Positions 1 through 7,079 of a stretch of 11,067 nt of DNA are shown here, one piece after another. Below the pieces are notes generated by a model. That model was given only the letters and a program-made list of their open reading frames with translations. It was not told the DNA's origin and searched no databases. Where the stretch lies: positions 1-11,067 of the forward strand of contig NVQY01000070.1 of assembly GCA_002400675.1 (NCBI GenBank). The letters run 5' to 3'. Position numbers and translations under genes: made by a program. This DNA is from Paracoccaceae bacterium (GTDB taxonomy: Bacteria > Pseudomonadota > Alphaproteobacteria > Rhodobacterales > Rhodobacteraceae). Numbering within the stretch: position 1 is the first letter of the stretch; each line of letters opens with the position of its first letter.

Positions 1-882
1 CGCATGGGCGTATTGGCGCGGCGCAACCATCCGGGCGCGGGGCAGGGCATAGTCACGCACCGCGTTGGTCACCTGCAACAAGGGTTCGGGATCGAGGGGC
101 AGGGCGGGCAGATCGACAAGGTGGCCCGAGGCCTCGAACAGGGCGCGGGTATAGGGGTGGCGCATGTTGGCAAACAAGGCGCGGGTTTCGCCCTGTTCCA
201 CCACCTCGCCGTGGCGCATGACGATGATCCGGTCGGCCATGTCCGACACCACCGCCAGATCATGGGTGATCATCAGCATCCCCATACCAAATTCCGCCAC
301 CAGTTCCTTGAGCAGGTCGAGTATCTGCGCCTGCGTGGTCACGTCCAGCGCGGTGGTGGGTTCATCGGCGATCAACAGGCGCGGGCGCTGGACGATGCCC
401 ATGGCGATCACCACGCGCTGGCGCTGTCCGCCGCTTAGTTCATGCGGATAGCGTGACATGGGGTATCGGTCCTCGGGCAGGCCGACGCGGGCGAGCATGT
501 CGCGGGCGCGTTTCATAGCCTGCGCTTTGGGCATCGGGTCGTGGATCAGTACCGTTTCAGCCACCTGATCGCCGATGGTTTTCAGCGGGTTCAGCGCCGT
601 CATCGGTTCCTGAAACACCATGCCAACCGCGCTGCCCCTGAGGGCGCATAATGCCTGTTCCGAGGCGTCAAGGATGTCGACCCCCTCAAGCCGGATATCC
701 CCGCTGGCCTGCGCCCCGTCGGGCAGCAATTGCATCACCGCCATGGCGGTCATCGATTTGCCTGACCCGCTTTCGCCGGTGACGGCGACGATTTCGCCCG
801 GTGCTACCGTCAGTGATACGCCCTTGAGGATTTCCGTACCGTGGATCGACAGCGACAGGTTAGTGATTTCAAGCAAGCTCAT
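1..882 (-). CDS. Peptide-type ABC transporter ATP-binding protein, partial (C-terminus off the left edge)
   Basis: Cytoplasmic ATPase that powers the import system encoded just upstream. 294 residues are visible and there is no stop before the edge. Motifs seen: Walker A GESGSGKS (36-43), Q-loop FQEP (Q91), signature LSGGQRQR (149-156), Walker B LLIADE (169-174) and H-loop H207 in MITHD. The FQEPMTALNP stretch and the HPYTRAL stretch after the H-loop are typical of the DppD/OppD peptide/nickel subfamily. After about residue 265 the chain restarts with PLLQV followed by a DYALPR-like segment, which resembles the start of a second ATPase unit. The full protein is therefore probably a tandem ATPase of the YejF/GsiA kind; this is inferred, since the second Walker A would lie outside the window. 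The start ATG at 882 overlaps the TGA of the preceding permease (ATGA), indicating translational coupling. Confidence 0.95.
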   Translation of the reverse strand, partial: MSLLEITNLSLSIHGTEILKGVSLTVAPGEIVAVTGESGSGKSMTAMAVMQLLPDGAQASGDIRLEGVDILDASEQALCALRGSAVGMVFQEPMTALNPLKTIGDQVAETVLIHDPMPKAQAMKRARDMLARVGLPEDRYPMSRYPHELSGGQRQRVVIAMGIVQRPRLLIADEPTTALDVTTQAQILDLLKELVAEFGMGMLMITHDLAVVSDMADRIIVMRHGEVVEQGETRALFANMRHPYTRALFEASGHLVDLPALPLDPEPLLQVTNAVRDYALPRARMVAPRQYAHA

Positions 883-1694
883 GACCGGCGCACCCTCAGG
901 CGTGGGTCCAGCAAATCGCGCAGCCCGTCGCCCATCAGGTTCAGCCCCAGCACCGTCAGGATGATCGCCATGCCGGGGATCAGCGCCAGATGTGGGGCAA
1001 AGCTGACCATGGTTTGCGCATCGGCCAGCATCCGCCCCCAGCTGGGCGTGGGCGGCTGCGCGCCAAGGCCCACATAGGACAGACCGGCCTCGGCCAGAAT
1101 GCCAAGGCTGAACTGAATGGTGCCCTGCACGATCAGCAGGTTCATCACGTTGGGCAGGATATGTTCCAGCGAAATCCGTGCCCCGGATTTGCCCGCCACC
1201 CGCGCGGCCAGAATGAATTCACGCTCCCATAAGGAAAGCGCCGCGCCACGGGTGATGCGGGCAAACACGGGGATGTTGAAAATGCCGATGGCGATGATGG
1301 CGTTGATCGCCCCCGCGCCGAACACAGCCGTTATCAGGATGGCGATGACCAGCGACGGAAAGGCAAACACCAGATCATTGGCGCGCATGATGATCTCGTC
1401 CGTCCACCCTCCGCGCCGGGCCGCCGCCAACAAACCCAAAGGAACGCCAATCGCCATGCCGATGCCCACCGCCACCAGCGCGACAGCGATCGAGGTACGC
1501 GCGCCAACCATGATCATGCTGAAGATGTCGCGGCCAAAATGATCGGTGCCAAACCAGTGCACCATATTGGGCGTTTGCAGCTTTTGCGGGATGTTCATCG
1601 TCGTATGCGGGAACGGGGTCCAGACAAATGACACAAGGGCCGCCAGCAATACCAGAGACGACAGGAACAGCCCCAGGATCAGGTTCCGGTTCAT
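879..1694 (-). CDS. Peptide-type ABC transporter permease, DppC-like
   Basis: Inner-membrane permease of the BPD_transp_1 family, 271 residues, the usual DppC size. It has an N-terminal membrane segment (about 6-25), then the N-domain motif HWFGTDHFGRDIFS (46-59) that is characteristic of DppC/OppC/NikC proteins. A core of about five further hydrophobic segments follows. The cytoplasmic EAA coupling loop lies near 158-181 (ERE-ILAARVAGKSG to HILPN), and the family C-terminus reads GLNLMGDGLRDLLDPR (250-265). The start ATG at 1694 overlaps the TGA of the upstream permease by four bases, and its own stop overlaps the ATPase start, so the three genes are translationally linked. It would pair with the DppB-like protein as a heterodimeric channel. 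The substrate cannot be told from the sequence; peptides are the family default, but sugars, nickel or opines occur in relatives. Confidence 0.95.
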   Translation of the reverse strand: MNRNLILGLFLSSLVLLAALVSFVWTPFPHTTMNIPQKLQTPNMVHWFGTDHFGRDIFSMIMVGARTSIAVALVAVGIGMAIGVPLGLLAAARRGGWTDEIIMRANDLVFAFPSLVIAILITAVFGAGAINAIIAIGIFNIPVFARITRGAALSLWEREFILAARVAGKSGARISLEHILPNVMNLLIVQGTIQFSLGILAEAGLSYVGLGAQPPTPSWGRMLADAQTMVSFAPHLALIPGMAIILTVLGLNLMGDGLRDLLDPRLRVRRS

Positions 1695-2638
1695 GTGCGC
1701 GACCTTAGTCTTGGGTCAACAAAGGCGTAGGCCAGATCGACCAGAAAGTTGACCATGATCACCGCAAACACCAGCAACATCACGACCGATTCCACCACGA
1801 TCAGATCGCGCGCGGATATGGCCTGAAACACCAGCCGCCCCAGTCCGGGCAGGTAAAACACCTGTTCAATGATGATCGACCCGGCCAGAAGGAACGAAAA
1901 CTGCAGGCCGATGATGGTCAGCACGGGGATCATCGCGTTGCGCAGCCCGTGACGCCACAGCGCCTGCCGGCGGCTTAGCCCCTTGGCGCGGGCGGTGCGC
2001 ATGAAATCCTCGCCCATAATATCCAGCAGGGCAGACCGCATGACCCGCGCCAGGATCGCCCCCTGCGGCAACGCCAGTGAAATGGCGGGCAGGGTCAGGG
2101 AATGAATGCCGGTCCAGAACCCCTTGTCCCAACCGGCGAACCCTCCGGCCCCGAACCAGCGTAGGTTGATGGCGAATATCAGCACCATCATCATCGCGAA
2201 CCAGAAATTCGGTATTGCCACGCCCAGTTGCGTCGCCCCCATCACCACCACATCTCCGGCTTTTCCGCGTCGCGCGGCGGCATAAATCCCGGCCGGAAAG
2301 GCGATCAGCGTGGACAGCGTCAGCGCATAAAGCGCAAGTGGCAGAGATACCCACATCCGTTCGCCGATCATCTTGGAAACCGGCGTGCGATAGGTGTACG
2401 AGGTGCCAAAATCGCCCGTCAACATGGCGCTGGCCCAGTTGAAATAGCGTTCCGCCTTGGACACATCCAACCCCAGTTCGGCGCGTAGGGCCGCCACCGT
2501 GTCTGGCTGGGCGTTCATGCCCAGCATGTAGGATGCGGGGTCGCCGGGGGCGACTTCGATCACCATGAAAATCAGCACCGAGGCAACGGTCAGGCTGATG
2601 ATCAGCGACAACAGACGTTTGAGGGAATAGCGCAGCAT
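1691..2638 (-). CDS. Peptide-type ABC transporter permease, DppB-like
   Basis: Inner-membrane permease, 315 residues, typical DppB/OppB length. It begins with the family N-terminus (a basic stretch, then a membrane segment at about 10-29), followed by APGDP (30-34), the FGTSY element (77-81) and the TM core. The EAA loop is at about 210-234 (EDFMRTARAKGLSRRQ then HGLRNAMIPVLT). The end shows EQVFYLPGLGRL (258-269), DLI-VES and a C-terminal VDPRLRSR, all standard for the family. The ribosome site before the ATG at 2638 is poor; only CCTGCGTTC lies between it and an in-frame TAA at 2648-2650. Translation may therefore depend on coupling to the channel gene upstream through a mini-ORF (see 2648-2707). 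It works with the DppC-like permease and the ATPase to import the ligand of the binding protein. Confidence 0.95.
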   Translation of the reverse strand: MLRYSLKRLLSLIISLTVASVLIFMVIEVAPGDPASYMLGMNAQPDTVAALRAELGLDVSKAERYFNWASAMLTGDFGTSYTYRTPVSKMIGERMWVSLPLALYALTLSTLIAFPAGIYAAARRGKAGDVVVMGATQLGVAIPNFWFAMMMVLIFAINLRWFGAGGFAGWDKGFWTGIHSLTLPAISLALPQGAILARVMRSALLDIMGEDFMRTARAKGLSRRQALWRHGLRNAMIPVLTIIGLQFSFLLAGSIIIEQVFYLPGLGRLVFQAISARDLIVVESVVMLLVFAVIMVNFLVDLAYAFVDPRLRSRT

Positions 2639-2647
2639 GAACGCAGG

Positions 2648-2707
2648 TTAAGTATCTGCGGCGCGGGGGTCCAGTGCCCTGCGGGTCTTTCTGGGCAAAT
2701 TCGCCAT
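2648..2707 (-). other. Possible 19-codon linker mini-ORF between channel and permease genes
   Basis: The ATG at 2707-2705 shares one base with the channel's TGA (TGATG), the classic arrangement for termination-reinitiation. The frame runs 19 codons (MANLPRKTRRALDPRAADT) to a TAA at 2650-2648. Three codons later, in the same frame, comes the permease ATG. The peptide is basic and not recognised. It may be a coupling device that carries ribosomes across the 68-base gap, or the remnant of a longer permease N-terminus, or chance. No convincing Shine-Dalgarno sequence was seen. Confidence 0.25.
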
Positions 2708-3774
2708 CACCCGATCACCAGATATTTCGACACCGCAAAGGCGACGACCCCGGCGTATCCCAGCGGATAAACCCATTTGACCGCGTAATTGTCCAATTTG
2801 CGCGCCATGACCTCTCGGCCCGACCATTTCAGGCGTGACAGAACCACGCTGAACACCACGATTGCGCCGGAGACCACGAACATCCACTGAAGGATGAAGT
2901 CCAGAAATGTCAGATAGCCCAGTTTGGGCAGATCGTCGGATATCACCCAGTTGAAAGCGATGAACATCAACAGGTTGGCCCCGGCGATTTCGATCCGCTT
3001 GCGGTATTCATCAAGGAAGAAAGTAGCCCATGACACCACCACCAGCACCAGCATCGGCAGCATGATGCGGATCGTGTAATACATGATGTGGCGCCGCCCC
3101 TGAAAGTCCAGCGCAACCATGTCGCTTTCCAGCCCGGTCAGGCCGGTGACCCGGCTTGTCTGCATCTGCGCGTTTTCAAGGATCCATTCCTCTTCGCCCA
3201 GCTTGTCGCCCATGCCCGAAAACTCGGACAGGACCGAATAGCGCACCAGATCGGATGGATACAATGAAACGATCTCGAACTTGAATTGCTGTCTGTCAAA
3301 TGGGTATTTGGTAAAGTTGAAATCCGGTGCCTGAAGCGTCAGCGATGATTTTTCGGAATAACTGGCGTCTCCGTTGGCGTGAATGACAACCACAGACTGG
3401 TGGATCCAGCGGTTGGACTGCTGGTTCTGAATGACAAAACCGGGGGCGATGGCGGCGCGCTCGGCGGCATATTCGATAAAGGCTGGGGGTTTCATCACCC
3501 GGTATTCGCGCCCGTATTCCTCTTTGTCAAAGGCCAGCAGGGGATCGCTCCAGCGCGCACGAATAGTCGCCACTGCACCATAGTTTTCCGACTTTTGGTC
3601 GACAAAGGATATCTGGTCGATCTGAATGCCAATGGCAACGTCCAGCGGCGTTTCGCGTGTTTGGAAATTGGCTCCGTACCCGCCCGATGCCAAACCTTGC
3701 GCCGACACCTGAACCGCCCACAGGCACACGACCCAGAGTACCAGGAAACGAACGGCAGACAGTATCTTGAACAT
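2707..3774 (-). CDS. Prokaryotic pentameric ligand-gated ion channel (Cys-loop receptor superfamily, GLIC/ELIC-like)
   Basis: Predicted inner-membrane homopentameric channel with a periplasmic ligand-binding domain, 355 residues. A signal peptide covers about 1-25 (VSA then QG). The beta-sandwich domain (about 40-228) has the family's early pattern VAIGIQIDQISFVD and ARWSDPLL. The Pro-loop equivalent reads DFNFTKYPFDRQQF (151-164), without the flanking cysteines of animal receptors, as expected for bacteria. Four membrane segments follow: M1 about 231-254 (RIMLPMLVLVVVSW), M2 about 260-279 ending in IAFN, then LPKLGYLTFLDF leading into M3 (about 287-312), and M4 about 330-352. The IAFN, LPK and YLT elements line up by eye with GLIC. 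The M3-M4 loop is short, as in prokaryotes. ATG 3774 is chosen because it opens directly onto the signal peptide; an in-frame TTG at 3819 would lie in a hairpin loop. The SD is weak. The gene lies between the binding-protein and permease genes of an ABC operon. Ligand and ion selectivity are unknown. Confidence 0.92.
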   Translation of the reverse strand: MFKILSAVRFLVLWVVCLWAVQVSAQGLASGGYGANFQTRETPLDVAIGIQIDQISFVDQKSENYGAVATIRARWSDPLLAFDKEEYGREYRVMKPPAFIEYAAERAAIAPGFVIQNQQSNRWIHQSVVVIHANGDASYSEKSSLTLQAPDFNFTKYPFDRQQFKFEIVSLYPSDLVRYSVLSEFSGMGDKLGEEEWILENAQMQTSRVTGLTGLESDMVALDFQGRRHIMYYTIRIMLPMLVLVVVSWATFFLDEYRKRIEIAGANLLMFIAFNWVISDDLPKLGYLTFLDFILQWMFVVSGAIVVFSVVLSRLKWSGREVMARKLDNYAVKWVYPLGYAGVVAFAVSKYLVIG

Positions 3775-3802
3775 GGTGATTTTGATCCAACAGCCTGAAA
3801 CG

Positions 3803-3831
3803 CCGGATGCCCCGGTCAACGGGGCATCCGG
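3803..3831. terminator. Strong intercistronic stem-loop between binding protein and channel genes
   Basis: Perfect 11-bp inverted repeat: CCGGATGCCCC (3803-3813), a 7-base loop, and GGGGCATCCGG (3821-3831). On the plus strand it is followed by TCTTTTTCT, but no plus-strand gene precedes it. In the minus-strand operon transcript the hairpin is preceded by an A-rich run and followed by only CGUUUC. It is therefore more likely a partial terminator or an mRNA-stabilising element that raises binding-protein output over downstream genes, as known between malE and malF. The stem is certain; the role is inferred. Confidence 0.5.
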
Positions 3832-3852
3832 TCTTTTTCTGTTATGCCAGCC

Positions 3853-5334
3853 CTACTTGGCCCAGCTTACCGCGGTCAGGTCGGTGGCTTGGGTCGGCGC
3901 GTTGGCCCAAAGGCCCTGCACCCCCACCTTGGCCACGGTCAGCGCCGCCAACTGGAACAGATAGCCGTTGACGTAATCATCGGAAATCATCCGCTGGGCG
4001 TTCTGCAACAGCATGGTGCGCTGATCCGGGTCGGTGGTTTCGTTCAGCCGCTTCATCAACCCCTGAAAGTCCGGGTTGTCATACTGGAAATAGTAATCCG
4101 GGCGGGCATAGATGCCGATATCCATCGGTTCGGTGTGGCTGACGATGGTCAGGCCAAAGTTCTTGCCCCGGAACACCGATTCCAGCCATTGCGCCCATTC
4201 CACGTTGATGATCTCGGCCTTGATGCCAACCTCAGCCAGCTGAGCGGCGATGATTTCGCCTCCGCGCCGGGCGTAGGAGGGGGGCGGCAGGTACAGCGTG
4301 GTTTCAAACCCATCCGGGAATCCGGCTTCGGCCAGCAGCTTTTTCGACAGCTCGGGGTCATAGGCCGACATGCCGGTCAGATCCACATAGGCCGGGTTAT
4401 GCGGCGCAAAATGCGTGCCAATGGGCGTGCCATAGCCAAACATTGCCCCGTCGATGATCGCCTGACGGTCAATCGCATGGGCCAGCGCCTCGCGCACCTT
4501 CAGCTGATCAAACGGCGGCTGTTTGTTGTTGATGGCCAGGATGGTTTCGCCTTCGGTCGAGCCGACCAGCACCTGAAACCGTGGATCGGCCTCGAACTGC
4601 GGCAGGTTTTCTGGCGCGGGGAAGCCGGTGAAAACGTCCACGTCTTCGGCCATCACAGCGGCAAACGCGGCGGTGGGGTCGGAAATGAACTTGAACGTCG
4701 CACTTTCCAGAATCGCCGGCGTGCCCCAGTAGTCAGGGTTGCGCACGATGTCGATCTTGTCGCCCTGCACCCAGTCTGAGAATTTGAACGCGCCGGTGCC
4801 AATCGGGTTGGTCTTGATGTTCTCGATGCTTTCGGGCGCGACGATCACCGCGTCGCCCCACGCCAGATTGAACAGGAAGTTGCCGTTTGGTTCACTCAAG
4901 GTGACCTTGACGGTCAGCGGGTCAACCACCGTTACATCCGTGATCCCGGCAAACAGCGCCTTTTGCGCGTTTGCGCTGTCCTCGGCGCGGGCGCGATCCA
5001 GCGAGAATTTCACATCCTCGGCGTCCATCGTCGTGCCGTCGTGGAATTTCACCCCATCATGCAGCTTGAACGTATAGGTCAGCCCGTCATCCGAGATCTC
5101 CCAGCTTTCCGCCAGCCCCGGCACAACCGATCCGTCGCCCATGAACCGGGTCAGACCCTCGAATATGTTAGAATATGTGACCGAATCAATGGCCCCCGCG
5201 GCGGCGCTTGTCGGGTCCAGATGCGGCGGTTCCAGCTGCATCGCGACGGTCAGGCTGCCTTGTGCCTGTGCGATACCCATCCCGGCGGCCAGCGCGATCG
5301 CGCTTGCAAATACCAGTTTCGAAAATTGTCTCAT
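3853..5334 (-). CDS. Periplasmic substrate-binding protein of a peptide-type ABC transporter (SBP_bac_5 family)
   Basis: Soluble periplasmic receptor that delivers a ligand to the DppB/DppC permeases; 493 residues, normal for DppA/OppA-like proteins. A Sec signal peptide spans about 1-24 (basic RQFSK, hydrophobic core, AQA cleavage, mature QGSLTVAMQ). The family signature region follows: LEPPHLDPTSA, YSNIFEGLTRF, VPGLAESWEISDDGLTYTF, then LHDGVKFHDGTTMDAEDVKFS. Later it has NPIGTGAFKFSDW and REALAHAIDRQAI. The start ATG 5334 has a good ribosome site (GGGAG, about 7 bases ahead). It is the first gene of the operon and is separated from the next by a strong hairpin, which fits the usual excess of binding protein over membrane parts. 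Length and motifs point to peptides or a similar oligomeric or charged compound, but the ligand is not predictable here. Confidence 0.95.
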   Translation of the reverse strand: MRQFSKLVFASAIALAAGMGIAQAQGSLTVAMQLEPPHLDPTSAAAGAIDSVTYSNIFEGLTRFMGDGSVVPGLAESWEISDDGLTYTFKLHDGVKFHDGTTMDAEDVKFSLDRARAEDSANAQKALFAGITDVTVVDPLTVKVTLSEPNGNFLFNLAWGDAVIVAPESIENIKTNPIGTGAFKFSDWVQGDKIDIVRNPDYWGTPAILESATFKFISDPTAAFAAVMAEDVDVFTGFPAPENLPQFEADPRFQVLVGSTEGETILAINNKQPPFDQLKVREALAHAIDRQAIIDGAMFGYGTPIGTHFAPHNPAYVDLTGMSAYDPELSKKLLAEAGFPDGFETTLYLPPPSYARRGGEIIAAQLAEVGIKAEIINVEWAQWLESVFRGKNFGLTIVSHTEPMDIGIYARPDYYFQYDNPDFQGLMKRLNETTDPDQRTMLLQNAQRMISDDYVNGYLFQLAALTVAKVGVQGLWANAPTQATDLTAVSWAK

Positions 5335-5359
5335 GTATGTCTCCCTGCGAGAATGATTG

Positions 5360-5375
5360 CGCCGGTTTTCCGGCG
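5360..5375 (-). promoter_or_regulatory. Leader stem-loop upstream of the binding-protein gene
   Basis: Perfect 6-bp stem CGCCGG / CCGGCG around a four-base loop (TTTT on plus, AAAA on the transcript). It ends 25 bases before the binding-protein start codon, so it should lie in the 5' untranslated leader just upstream of the ribosome site. It could affect mRNA stability or initiation. It has no U-tract and is not a terminator. Confidence 0.35.
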
Positions 5376-5459
5376 TCCCCTGCTGCCAGTTTTGGCCGAG
5401 ATTGGCGGCGATACAAGCGATTAATGCAATGACCCATCGATCCCTCGGCTTTGGCCAGC

Positions 5460-5474
5460 GATCCGGCGCGGATC
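5460..5474. promoter_or_regulatory. Candidate operator palindrome in the divergent promoter region
   Basis: Inverted repeat GATCCG-GCG-CGGATC, with six-base arms and a three-base centre, lying 105 bases from glpK and 126 bases from the binding-protein gene. Symmetry and position suit a shared operator, but no regulator gene is next to it and the motif was not recognised. Confidence 0.25.
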
Positions 5475-5578
5475 ACGACGCATCGTAATCCCCTGCAAAA
5501 ACCGGGCTATGAGGGCTGGAAGGTGGCCCGGCAATGGGGGTAGGTTCCAGCAAAAGAAACTCTGCGGGAGGGCAGGAC

Positions 5579-7063
5579 ATGACCCACATTCTGGCTATCG
5601 ACCAAGGCACCACATCAACCCGCGCCATCCTGTTTGACGCCGGGATGCAGGTGGTCAATTCGGTGCAGATGGAATTTGCCCAGCATTTTCCGCAAGCCGG
5701 CTGGGTCGAACATGACGCCGACGAAATCTGGGCCTCAACCGTGCAGGTCTGCCGCATGGTGATGAACGAAAACGACGTGGGGGCCGATGACATTGCCGGG
5801 ATCGGCATCACCAACCAACGCGAAACCACCGTTGTCTGGGACCGCGCGACCGGCAACCCGGTGCATAACGCCATCGTCTGGCAGGATCGCCGCACCGCGC
5901 CGATCTGTGACGCCTTGCGCGACGCCGGCCACGAGGCCGAAATCACCCGCCTTACCGGACTGTTGCTGGACCCGTATTTCTCTGGAACCAAGCTTAAGTG
6001 GATCCTTGATACCATCCCCGGCGCGCGGGCCAAGGCGGCGCGGGGCGATCTGTTGTTTGGCACCATCGACACCTTTCTGATCTGGCGGCTGACGGGCGGG
6101 CGCGTCCATGCCACCGACGCCACCAACGCTGCGCGCACTTTGCTGTTCGATATCCACAAAGGCGAATGGAGCCGGGATATCTGCGACCTGCTGGACATAC
6201 CGATGGAGATGTTGCCGCAGGTGCGCGACAGTGCCGCCGATTTTGGCCAGACTGACAGCGCCATCTTGGGCGGGGCAATCTCGATCCTCGGGGTGGCGGG
6301 CGATCAACAGGCGGCGACCATCGGTCAGGCCTGTTTCAAACCGGGGATGATGAAATCGACCTATGGCACGGGATGTTTCGCGCTGTTGAACACTGGAGAC
6401 AAGCCGGTGGCGTCCAACAACAAGATGCTGACCACCATCGCCTATCAATTGAACGGCAAACGGACCTATGCACTGGAAGGGTCGATCTTTATCGCCGGGG
6501 CGGCGGTGCAATGGCTGCGCGATGGCATGGGGATGATCGCGGATGCGTCCGAGTCCGGCGCATTGGCGCGCAAGGCGGATAAAACCCAGAACGTGACGCT
6601 GGTGCCGGCCTTTACCGGCCTTGGCGCGCCCTATTGGAAACCCGATTGCCGGGGCGCGGTGTTTGGCCTGACCCGCAATTCCGGCCCGGCGGAATTCGCC
6701 CGCGCGGCGCTGCAAAGCGTTGCCTTTCAAACCCGCGATCTGTTGCAGGCGATGCAGGCCGACTGGCAAACGGACGCCGATGTGGTCCTGCGCGTTGATG
6801 GCGGGATGAGCGCGTCTGACTGGACGATGCAAAGCCTGTCCGACATTCTTGGCGCGCCGGTGGATCGCCCGGTGATGCAGGAAACCACAGCACTAGGTGC
6901 GGCGTGGCTGGCCGGGATGCAGGCCGGGGTTTACCCGGATGCGGATGGGTTTGCCGCGACATGGGCGCTTGACCGGCGGTTCACGCCTGAGATGTCGCAG
7001 AGCGACCGCGAAGACGGCTATGCCCGCTGGCAACGTGCCGTTCAGGCGGCGATGATGTTCTGA
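5579..7063 (+). CDS. glpK: Glycerol kinase
   Basis: Cytoplasmic FGGY-family kinase that converts glycerol and ATP to sn-glycerol 3-phosphate, the entry step of glycerol use; 494 residues, matching the usual ~500. Seen: phosphate-binding start [15 protein letters not shown] (6-20), substrate residues R81-E82 in ITNQRET, WQDRR (101-105), first FGGY signature [12 protein letters not shown] (133-144), and GVAGDQQAA with catalytic Asp242. Then come [14 protein letters not shown] (260-273), FTGLGAPYW and the second-signature region [18 protein letters not shown]. The ATG at 5579 is preferred over an upstream in-frame ATG at 5534 because homologues begin here and a strong GGGAGGG site precedes it. 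It is the only plus-strand gene. No glpD, glpF, glycerol transporter or glpR is in view, so it looks detached from a glp cluster. It converges with the next gene, stop to stop, across 16 bases. Confidence 0.97.
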   Translation: MTHILAIDQGTTSTRAILFDAGMQVVNSVQMEFAQHFPQAGWVEHDADEIWASTVQVCRMVMNENDVGADDIAGIGITNQRETTVVWDRATGNPVHNAIVWQDRRTAPICDALRDAGHEAEITRLTGLLLDPYFSGTKLKWILDTIPGARAKAARGDLLFGTIDTFLIWRLTGGRVHATDATNAARTLLFDIHKGEWSRDICDLLDIPMEMLPQVRDSAADFGQTDSAILGGAISILGVAGDQQAATIGQACFKPGMMKSTYGTGCFALLNTGDKPVASNNKMLTTIAYQLNGKRTYALEGSIFIAGAAVQWLRDGMGMIADASESGALARKADKTQNVTLVPAFTGLGAPYWKPDCRGAVFGLTRNSGPAEFARAALQSVAFQTRDLLQAMQADWQTDADVVLRVDGGMSASDWTMQSLSDILGAPVDRPVMQETTALGAAWLAGMQAGVYPDADGFAATWALDRRFTPEMSQSDREDGYARWQRAVQAAMMF

Positions 7064-7079
7064 TCCTGCAAGTTTGCTT

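Larger units (their letters stand above)
5335..5578. promoter_or_regulatory. Divergent intergenic region between the transporter operon and glpK
   Basis: 244 bases that must hold promoters for both directions. No convincing -35/-10 pair was found on either strand. Visible structure: the leader hairpin at 5360-5375, a 15-base palindrome at 5460-5474, and a looser inverted repeat CCGGGC (5502-5507) with GCCCGG (5526-5531) in the glpK leader. glpK has an excellent Shine-Dalgarno, GGGAGGG at 5566-5572, six bases before its ATG. Confidence 0.5.

Noticed and set aside
3775..3819. Longer channel protein starting at an in-frame TTG (3819)
   Set aside because: The codon lies in the loop of the strong hairpin, has no ribosome site, and the extra residues would precede a normal signal peptide.
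3844..4779. Long open frame on the plus strand (311 codons)
   Set aside because: It lies antisense to the binding-protein gene, has no recognisable family pattern, and is explained by the high GC content.
5735..6832. Long minus-strand open frame (365 codons) inside glpK
   Set aside because: glpK on the other strand is unmistakable along its full length, and the reverse frame shows no family motif.
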